Source: Baffinella frigidus
Lineage: Eukaryota > Cryptophyceae > Cryptomonadales > Baffinellaceae
Reading direction: 5' to 3'
Assembly (NCBI GenBank): GCA_026770585.1
Contig: MU646394.1
Location: 119,596 to 130,911, forward strand
DNA: 11,316 bases
Part shown: one piece after another, positions 6,093 through 11,316 of the stretch
Numbering within the stretch: the stretch's first letter is position 1
Layout of the letters: each line of letters starts with the position of its first letter
Notes under the pieces: model-generated
What the model was told of the DNA's origin: nothing
The model's input: the letters and a program-made list of their open reading frames with translations, nothing else
Database searches by the model: none
Translations under genes and position numbers: made by a program

Positions 6093-9000
6093 ATGGCCGT
6101 GGTGTACGAGGACGAGAACTACGTGGCGGTGGACAAGCCGTTTGACTTCCGCTTGGTGCTGCCAGCCCCGCCCCTTGAGAGTTACTGCCGTTCTTCCCCG
6201 ATTGACTTCACAGAGGCCGGACACTGAGAACAAGTTGCCAGGGGCAGTTTCGGAAGTCAATTTTTGCCTTGAAAACTTAGAGGGCTTTGGGGCCAGGGGC
6301 TGTTTCGCGTTACGTACCGATCGTTTCACTTTAGTCAACCTTAGGGTCGCAGGCCGATCATGTTTTGACGAAATCTCAAGATCCAACGAGATTGCGTCTT
6401 TACAACACGGTTGACTGAAGAAGACAAAGGCTCTTGAGTCAACCGTGTTGTAAAGACGCAATCTCGTTGGATCTTGAGATTTCGTCAAAACATGATCGGC
6501 CTGCGACCCTAAGGTTGACTAAAGTGAAACGATCGGTACGTAACGCGAAACAGCCCCTGGCCCCAAAGCCCTCTAAGTTTTCAAGGCAAAAATTGACTTC
6601 CGAAACTGCCCCTGGCAACTTGTTCTCAGTGTCCGGCCTCTTACAAGTGATTTTACCGCAGCCGAACGTTCTCTCTTCGAAACGATTGACTTTCGATGGC
6701 AAGTTTCCCGTTTTTCAGGCATTGGTACGAGAAGTCGCCCGAACTCGGGCAGCCTGCGGCGCGAAAATCCAGCGGAAAGCACGTGTTAGTCAATCGGGAA
6801 GAAAGGGTTTCTTCCCGAGTTGGGAGCTGTAGAACCGCTCCCAACTCGGGAAGAAACCATAAGACTTTCTGCCGCCTGGTGTGTAGCATCTTTCCCGACT
6901 GTCACAGAGACCTGTTCCCACCGACACGAGCAGGTTTCAGGGTTTCATGATTTGGGGAATAGGGTGCAGGATTGCGCAGCCGAGATGATTTTCACCACCT
7001 GTTTTGGGGGTGGGGGGCCGGACGACGGGATGATATTGGTTCTTCGCTGGCCTCTTAAACCCTAAACCCTAATAAACCCTCTACCCTAAACCCTAAACCC
7101 TAAACCCTAAACCCTAAACCTTAAACCCCAAACCCTAACCCCTAAACCCCAAACCCCAAACCCCAAACCCTGAACCCTTAACCCTAAACATAAACAATGA
7201 ACCATAAACCCTAAACCCTAAACCCTAAACCCCTCTCATCCTTTTTCACAGAACCATCCCACGCACGCGCCGGAAAGAGACGACGGGTGGGGGGACTGCG
7301 TGCAGACCATGCTCGAAGAACGCTTCCCAGGCAAGTCATGCCTCTGCCTCAGTCTGTGTGGGCTCTTTGGGCTCTCCATTTATGTTTCCGCTCCACAGTT
7401 GATGATTTTTTGCAAATAAATCATGTACCCCAAACCCTAAACCCTAAAACACAGACCCTAAACCCTAAACCCTAAACTCTAAACCCTAAACCCTACACCC
7501 TAAACCCCAAACCCTAAACCCCAAACCCAAACCCTGAACCCTAAACCCTCAACCCCAGACCCTAAACCCTAAAACCTAAACCCTAAACCTTACACCTCAA
7601 ACCCTAAACCCTAAACCCTAAACCCTAAACCAGGTCGGGAGAAGGCGGGGAAAAGGCCTTGCCACAACCTCGACTTCCTAGCATCTGATCAGCCTCGAGT
7701 GTGTGAAGAAGCCCACACAGCGGACTTCGAGGGGATTTTGAATAACCCCTGAGCGATAAGAGGGGATTCTGAATAGGCGATAAGACCTAGGACCCTACGG
7801 TAGGCAACCCGCAGGGGCATATGGGGGTTCCTGCGGATAAGGTAACGGAAACTCGGGCACTGAGTGCCCGAAAATCCCTTCGTAGCCCGCTGTGTGGATA
7901 CCACGGATGGTCCGGCAGGGCGAAAGACACGCAAGGCTCGCTGAAGGTTTCGCGCGCAACTGTCCGGCATCCTAAACCCGAAGCCCTGAACCCTGAACCC
8001 CAATCCAGGGGAATAGGCCCGCCTCGGGACAGATAGGCCCGCCTATGACAGGGGCGGACTATCCACTTAGCAGCGGCCGAGTTCTAAGTGGACGGTTCGA
8101 CAGGGCGGGAGGAGGTGGGGAGGAGACCCTGCCACAACCTCGACTACGCGACGTCGGGCTTGATGCTGTGGGCCATGAACCGGTCCGCGCCCGGACTGAA
8201 AATGCTATGTCCAAACGTACATCGCCAGTACGGTTTGTACCAGGTGCGTCCGGTTTGTACCAGGAATGTTCTCCATGTCCAGTTTGAAAAGGTGTACACG
8301 TGCAATTGTACGGCGTTTTCCTGGTACAAACCGGACGTGCCCTACAATCTACCTTTGCCCGTAGTATTCTCGCGACGTCGGGCTTGATGCTGTGGGTCAG
8401 GTACCGGTGAGCGGCGGTGGTGTACGGGTGCTACGGAATGCAGGACTGACTGCACGGTGCTGCGGAATGCCGAAAATGAGTTGTCTCAGCACCTAGTGGT
8501 ATCTCAGCACCTATGGTGCCATAACCAGGCTTGATGCTGTGGGCCGTGCACCTTTTACCGTCGTTGTTGTTCGCTGCGGGGTGCACGACTGATTTCATCC
8601 AGGAGCATAACTGAACCAGTCGCACTTTTTTATGCCATGTTAGCTTTTATGTGTAGCATGTCAGGGTTGGTGTTGCTATGTTGGGCATACAAGCGCGTCA
8701 GGGGTTTGCTGAGAGGCGTATGTGCGTGTCGCAGCTTTCGAGGCAAGCGGCAGCGGGAGTGGCGACGGTTGGTTCAGGGTGTAGGGTTCAGGATTTTCTG
8801 GCAGGTTAAGGGTGTAGGGTTCAGGGTTTGCTGACGGGTCTAGGGTTCGCTGATAGGTCTAGGGTGTAGGGTTCAGCGTTTGCTGACTGGTTTCGTCGAT
8901 TTGGAGGGAAGCAGTAGCGCGGGCGACGATAACGGTTTCGTCTCCACAACAGCATGAATTAATTGCGTTTGGCGCAACGAAATTTACTACACAAACGCTC

Positions 9001-9634
9001 TACTATTACTTTTATGAGAAAATCGTGTAGTAATTTTTGTTGCCGAAAAGCAATCAATTAATACTTGTATGGAGATTAGGTTGGCCCAGGGGGGGTAGGG
9101 ATCAGGGTTTGCTGAGAGGTGTATGTGCGTGTCGATTGACAGGGAAGCGGCAGCCCCCTCAGAGGACACCGGTTGGTTCAGGGGGTTTAGGGATCAAGGT
9201 TTGCTGGAAGGTGTATGTGCGTGTCGTGGCTTTCCAGAGAAGCAGCAGCGCGGGTGACGACAACGGTTGGACCAGGGGCTGAAGGGTTCAGGGTTTGCTG
9301 TGAGGTGACGGGGGTATTGAATCAGACCCAAGTGTTCAAACTGAGGACACCCCTGACGCTAGCGTAACTGTGTCGAAGGGTCGCCTACACAGAGTCGTCT
9401 ATCACCAAGTATACACCTTATACTAAGGTTATGTGCCTTTCTTGGATTTCCAGGGAAGCGGCAGCTGGGGCGACGAAAACGGTTAGTTCAGGGTGTAGGG
9501 TTCAGGGTTTGCTGACAGGTCTAGGGCTCAGGGTTTGCTGACGGGTTTCTTGGATTTCCAGGGACGCGGCTGCGCGGGCGGCGCACGCGTTCAGGCATCG
9601 CTACGCCCACAAGCTCTACCTTGCCATTGTCGAG
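6093..9634 (+). CDS. RluA-family RNA pseudouridine synthase, RPUSD1-like (four 5' exons, partial)
   Basis: Four exons join in frame: 6093-6155, 7252-7330, 8104-8182 and 9562-9634, giving the first 98 residues. Exon 1 has VVYEDENYVAVDKPFDFRL, the usual RluA opening ending in the KP motif. Exon 2 ends VQTMLEERFPG. Exon 3 has CHNLDYATSGLMLWAMNR, where Asp61 (codon 8142-8144) is the catalytic Asp of the LDxxTSG motif; Asn replaces the usual Arg before Leu-Asp, as Gln does in the RPUSD1 type. Exon 4 encodes DAAARAAHAFRHRY then AHKLYLAIVE, the helix and strand expected next. The enzyme should isomerise uridine to pseudouridine in an RNA; the target is unknown. Intron 1 is GT-AG, intron 2 GC-AG (CAG|GCAAGT), intron 3 has a weak donor (CG|GTCCGC), and exon 4 is followed by GTGAGT. 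The C-terminal half (TGRTHQ-type motif) was not found in the window. The first exon could instead start at 5880. Exon-edge copies make alternative splicing or loss of function possible. Confidence 0.7.
6212..6641. repeat. Perfect 205-bp-arm palindrome in intron 1
   Basis: Arms 6212-6416 and 6437-6641 pair at every position I compared, with no indel (paired coordinates always sum to 12853), and enclose a 20-bp loop. The ends are agaggccggacactgagaac and its complement. The two mirrored ORFs it contains translate identically, which confirms the symmetry. It lies wholly within intron 1 of the pseudouridine synthase gene. No transposase and no clear target duplication were seen. It could be a fold-back transposon or a recent inverted duplication, and as RNA it would form a ~205-bp duplex. 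Confidence 0.92.
6794..6858. repeat. Nested hairpins with three copies of gggaagaaa
   Basis: A perfect 22-bp stem pairs 6806-6827 with 6837-6858 around a 9-nt loop. The sequence just upstream, tcgggaagaaag at 6794-6805, can also pair with the left arm of that stem, so the region can switch between two mutually exclusive hairpins. It lies in intron 1 of the pseudouridine synthase gene. Confidence 0.85.
7056..7231 (+). repeat. Telomere-like repeat near the end of intron 1
   Basis: About 175 bp of CCCTAAA units, with a perfect run near 7085-7115 followed by ccccaaa and other variants. The C-rich strand is the sense strand. It is followed by ccctctcatcctttttcacag, the acceptor of exon 2, so it again lies directly upstream of a 3' splice site. 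Confidence 0.9.
7427..7633 (+). repeat. Telomere-like repeat in intron 2 ending in a splice acceptor
   Basis: About 205 bp of CCCTAAA units and variants, again C-rich on the sense strand. The array ends in aaaccag followed by G. As in the JmjC gene, the last repeat unit grades into an acceptor, and here the acceptor precedes a diverged copy of exon 3. Confidence 0.9.
7634..7690 (+). pseudogene. Diverged upstream copy of pseudouridine synthase exon 3 (5' part)
   Basis: The first 42 bases match the real exon 3 start (8104-8145) at about 35 positions and translate, in the same phase, to REKAGKRPCHNLDF, which includes the catalytic-type Asp. After that the copy diverges (LASD in place of ATSG), so the active-site motif is broken. 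It is preceded by its own acceptor (aaaccag) at the end of the telomere-like array. Splicing to the first visible donor after it (near 7699) would not keep the phase of exon 3, so it is most likely a decoy or dead exon copy. Confidence 0.7.
7691..8103. other. Remainder of intron 2: MITE fragment, telomere-like trace, hairpin
   Basis: No further exon was recognised. The stretch 7786-7806 contains cctaggaccctacggtagg, the core shared by MITE families A and B, as an isolated fragment. At 7972-8005 there is a short telomere-like patch (cctaaacccgaagccctgaa). At 8051-8093 an imperfect hairpin (tccacttag / ctaagtgga) uses the same arm sequence as the hairpin at 3410-3435. A gataggcccgcct block is repeated at about 8010-8045. 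Confidence 0.5.
8247..8337. repeat. Fold-back with perfect 20-bp arms between exon-3 copies
   Basis: 8247-8266 (cgtccggtttgtaccaggaa) and 8318-8337 are exact inverted complements around a 51-bp loop. A further direct copy of cggtttgtaccagg lies at 8231-8244. The element sits just after the true exon 3 and just before a duplicated exon-3 tail, so it may mark or have caused the duplication. Confidence 0.85.
8369..8406 (+). pseudogene. Copy of exon-3 3' half with a strong donor
   Basis: The sequence gcgacgtcgggcttgatgct repeats the real exon (from 8148) and continues gtgggtcaggtaccg before GTGAGC at 8407. In the exon-3 frame it reads TSGLMLWVRYR against TSGLMLWAMNR in the original. The donor here is much closer to consensus than the one after the true exon 3 (GTCCGC), so it is a credible competing 5' splice site. 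Confidence 0.65.
8528..8560 (+). pseudogene. Third copy of exon-3 tail, no usable donor
   Basis: The block ggcttgatgctgtgggccgt matches the real exon over about 19 bases and then drifts, ending in accg followed by tcgttg, where the GT of the donor has been lost. Around it, short repeats (ggtgctrcggaatgc twice, tctcagcaccta twice) show further local duplication. Confidence 0.6.
8697..9561 (+). repeat. Tandem array of exon-4 acceptor edges mixed with TTTAGGG-like repeat (intron 3)
   Basis: Five diverged copies of the exon-4 acceptor edge precede the real one (AG at 9560-9561). The copies are near 8731-8759, 8898-8929, 9134-9160, 9228-9260 and 9444-9482. Each resembles ctttccagggaagcggcagc followed by gcgggcgacga, and three keep an AG at the splice position. 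Between them run blocks of gggttcagggtttgctga and ggtgtagggttcaggg, which are TTTAGGG-like in the G-rich orientation, and gtgtatgtgcgtgtcg, which occurs three times. Copies start EAAARA where the true exon starts DAAARA. Confidence 0.8.
8958..9062. mobile_element. AT-rich MITE-like insertion in the intron-3 array
   Basis: Terminal attaattg at 8958 and caattaat at 9055-9062, with imperfect arms that include aaatttactacac and gtgtagtaattt. The interval is strikingly AT-rich against its GC-rich surroundings and interrupts the repeat array, so it looks like a separate small fold-back insertion. It is non-coding. Confidence 0.6.
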
Positions 9635-10120
9635 GTGAGTCCGATCACCCTCGATACCAGGGGTGGTTCAGATGTAGGGCGGTGTGGATAATGATTTATG
9701 TAAAATCAAAAGTCAACATATGTCAAAAGTTGTGATAAGCTTACTAGTAGGCTCAACGGTCCTTATCAAGTACATCATATGGTGGCTGGGATGGGCCCGC
9801 CTGCGGTCTATCCCCAGAGTCCACACGCTCTACGTTGCTATCGTCGAGGTGAGTCCGAACACCCTCGACACTGGGGGTGGTTTAAATGTAGGATGGTGTA
9901 GATGTGGCTGGGATGGGCCCGCCTGCAGTCTAGGACGGGCCCCAGGGTCCACACGCTCTACATTGCTATCGTCGAGGTGAGTCCGAACACCCTCGATACT
10001 AGGAGTGGTTTAAATGTAGGGTGGTGTAGATGTGGCTGGGATGGGCCCGCCTGCAGTCTAGGACGGGCCCCAGGGTCCACACGCGCTCCCTTGCACTCGT
10101 CGAGGTGAGTCCGAAAACCC
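9604..10120 (+). repeat. 128-bp tandem repeat carrying the exon-4 donor edge
   Basis: The real exon-4 end (gtcgag then gtgagtccga, donor at 9635) is followed by three further copies with donors at 9849, 9977 and 10105. The last three are spaced exactly 128 bp apart; the first gap is 214 bp because of an AT-rich insertion. Copies encode HTLYVAIVE, HTLYIAIVE and a weaker RSLALVE against HKLYLAIVE in the gene. Each copy also has a possible acceptor (cccag) 31 nt before its donor, so it could act as a mini-exon, but 31 nt would shift the frame. Confidence 0.85.
9689..9775. mobile_element. AT-rich insertion splitting the first 128-bp repeat unit
   Basis: The interval is inferred from spacing: the first two donor copies are about 86 bp farther apart than the others. 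The inserted DNA is AT-rich (atgatttatgtaaaatcaaa) and contains a short inverted pair, tgataag / cttatca. Exact borders cannot be fixed by eye, and no transposition signature is certain. Confidence 0.45.
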
Positions 10121-10164
10121 TTCCGACGTGCGTTTGCTCGTTTCCCAAGCCCCGATGTGTACCA

Positions 10165-10189
10165 TGGGTCGCCGGAAATCGGCGACCCA
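10165..10189. repeat. Perfect 10-bp-stem hairpin
   Basis: tgggtcgccg at 10165-10174 pairs with cggcgaccca at 10180-10189 around a 5-nt loop. It follows the last 128-bp repeat. No T-run follows, and nothing shows a termination role. Confidence 0.8.
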
Positions 10190-10222
10190 CGGAGCAACTC
10201 CTCTTATACGAGGCTTATAAGA

Positions 10223-10364
10223 GGTGCAAATCCTCTTATCCCTTAAGTGACCAACGGGCGAATAATCGCCCGTGGAAGCCCTAGGCAGGTCCTAGGGCCC
10301 TACGGTAGGGCGTATGGGCCTACTGGTCACTTAAGGGATAAGAGGCCACAAGAGGATTTGCACC
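10223..10364. mobile_element. MITE family B, copy 4, inside an outer inverted repeat
   Basis: The B element is 10237-10340, from tatcccttaagtgaccaacg to cctactggtcacttaaggga then ta. It is the best-preserved B copy, and its core contains tcctagggccctacggtagg. It is framed by a further inverted pair, ggtgcaaatcctctt (10223-10237) and aagaggatttgcacc (10350-10364), so the B element is either nested in another palindrome or is part of a longer version of the family. Confidence 0.75.
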
Positions 10365-10792
10365 GCCGCTCACCGCTTCATGGTTGGGTTACAACGCAAC
10401 CGGTTACAACACGACTCTTGCCAGCGCGGGCGGTGCGCATTTCTCGCTCTCACGATTCCCTTGGCCTACACCAGTCCCAGGAATTAGCCTCATTAGGCTA
10501 GCACGATGGCATGGGTTGGCCCACTATTCTCAAGTTGACATGCTGTGTGTGCGGTACAAATCCGTCAACTTTGGAATCGGAAAAGAGCCCGGGCTCACCA
10601 AATAGGCCAGCCCAAATCGTCTGAGATAGAGCTAGGCATCTCCCGCTTTTACAAGTGAAGGTCCAATACGTTCTCGCCGAATCCAATGGAACTTGGCAAT
10701 GAAAGTCTCAACCCCCGCACCAGGGGCACTTTCATCTCGAAGGATAACTGAATCAGTTCCCGAATTAGCGCGTCTCATTTAATTAGGACGTC
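10365..10792. other. Gene-free stretch
   Basis: No family was recognised in any frame. Small structures are an agcctcattaggct palindrome near 10485-10500, an atgaaagt / actttcat pair around the loop at about 10698-10736, and ggataactgaatcagttcc at 10742-10760, which matches the right arm of the following fold-back element and may be a stray fragment of it. Confidence 0.45.
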
Positions 10793-11191
10793 TAATTCAG
10801 TTTACTATGCCCTTACTAATTTCTCCTATTCAACCTCCTATTGAAAAGGAACTGATTCGGTTATCTTCCAAGATGAACTTCACAGGCGCGACGACACCCC
10901 TCCCAGACCCCACGCTTCCATCAACCCTCACGGTGGGACCAAATCGACGATTTTCGTTTCCCCAATTCCTATGGAAAATGGCTCCACCACAGGCAAAGTC
11001 GCCTGGCTGCCCGGGTAAATCTGAAATTTTACAATCGACGATTTGGTCCTCCTGTGAGGGTTGGTGGTTGGTTCGCATCTCTTTCCCACACCACATCCTC
11101 CGGAAGATAACTGAATCAGTTCCTTTTCAATAGGAGGTTGAACAGGAGACATTAGTCAGGGCATAGTAAACTGAACTAGTAAACTGAATTA
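10793..11191. mobile_element. ~400-bp fold-back element (non-autonomous DNA transposon-like)
   Basis: The left arm 10793-10869 (taattcagtttactatgccc ... ttatcttcc) pairs with the right arm 11102-11191, which carries an extra 14-bp duplication near its outer end (two agtaaactga blocks). A second, inner inverted pair is at 10925-10952 and 11033-11060 (aaatcgacgatt, ccctcac blocks), and the centre is caggcaaagtcgcctg. The interior has no recognisable gene; ORFs on both strands are palindrome by-products. No target duplication was identified with confidence. Confidence 0.75.
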
Positions 11192-11238
11192 AACAGGCGA
11201 CGGAATCAGCCTGATCAGGCTCACCCAGCACACCCGAC

Positions 11239-11316
11239 CCAGAGACACTTCACAGGCGCCACGCCACCCCTCCTAGACCCCACAGACCCACCCAGAGACA
11301 CTTCACAGGCGCCACG
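11239..11316 (+). repeat. 53-bp-spaced minisatellite at the window edge
   Basis: The block ccagagacacttcacaggcg ccacg occurs at 11239-11263 and again at 11292-11316, 53 bp apart, and likely continues beyond the window. The same cttcacaggcg ... cacccctcc-agaccccac text is also present inside the fold-back element at 10876-10914. Confidence 0.7.

Noticed and set aside
6142-6702. Two mirror ORFs with identical 66-residue ends
   Set aside because: They are identical because they lie on the two arms of the perfect palindrome. They start at non-ATG codons and resemble no family I know.
7634-7747. A cassette exon that replaces exon 3
   Set aside because: The copy lacks the TSG of the active site, and its only nearby donor (about 7699) leaves a phase that does not fit exon 3. 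It is better called a decayed copy.
9902-10108. Small plus-strand ORFs with repeated WLGWARLQSRTGP
   Set aside because: They are read through 128-bp tandem copies of intron plus exon edge; the repetition comes from DNA duplication, not a repeat protein.
10165-10189. A transcription terminator
   Set aside because: It is a perfect hairpin without a following T-run, and intrinsic termination of the bacterial type does not apply in this eukaryotic context.
10830-11152. ORFs on both strands with near-identical IQPPIEKELI text
   Set aside because: They are a consequence of the inverted arms of the fold-back element at 10793-11191.

Overview
The window comes from a eukaryotic nuclear genome, most likely a GC-rich unicellular alga or related protist. 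The evidence is intron-split genes with GT-AG and GC-AG splice sites, many blocks of degenerate plant-type telomere repeat (CCCTAAA/TTTAGGG) lying inside the sequence rather than at an end, simple repeats, and many small fold-back elements. The lineage cannot be fixed from the sequence; cryptophytes, haptophytes, dinoflagellates/chromerids and green algae would all fit. No rRNA, tRNA, CRISPR array or prokaryote-style operon was seen.

Layout. (1) 1-787, plus strand: the last three exons of a JmjC/cupin-type oxygenase gene. The long CT microsatellite is its upstream polypyrimidine tract, and its two introns are almost pure telomere-like repeat. (2) 788-3450: a gene-free convergent intergenic region packed with two related families of ~100-125 bp palindromic MITE-like elements (six copies of family A, three of family B; a fourth B copy lies near 10.3 kb). 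(3) 3455-5377, minus strand: a long single-exon ORF with a C3HC4 RING finger followed by a PHD finger (PHRF1-like order), probably a nuclear E3 ubiquitin ligase or chromatin reader. (4) 5378-6092: a divergent promoter region. (5) 6093-9634, plus strand: the 5' four exons of an RluA-family RNA pseudouridine synthase of the RPUSD1-like type. I assembled it from short exons that join in frame; the catalytic Asp motif is in exon 3, and the 3' end is missing or beyond the window. (6) 9635-11316: tandem copies of the exon-4 donor edge, one family-B MITE, a ~400 bp fold-back element and a short minisatellite. No gene was recognised after 10.1 kb.

The most unusual feature is how the introns are built. 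The two JmjC introns are telomere-like repeat with splice sites at the ends, and the larger one begins with a 22-bp copy of the downstream exon, as expected if the intron arose by insertion with target duplication. In the pseudouridine synthase gene, the edges of exons 3 and 4 occur many times as tandem decoy copies: acceptor edges upstream of the exon and donor edges downstream, mixed with telomere-like repeat and MITEs. Intron 1 of that gene holds a perfect 205-bp-arm palindrome. The exon models are inferred from translation, splice consensus and phase, without transcript evidence.
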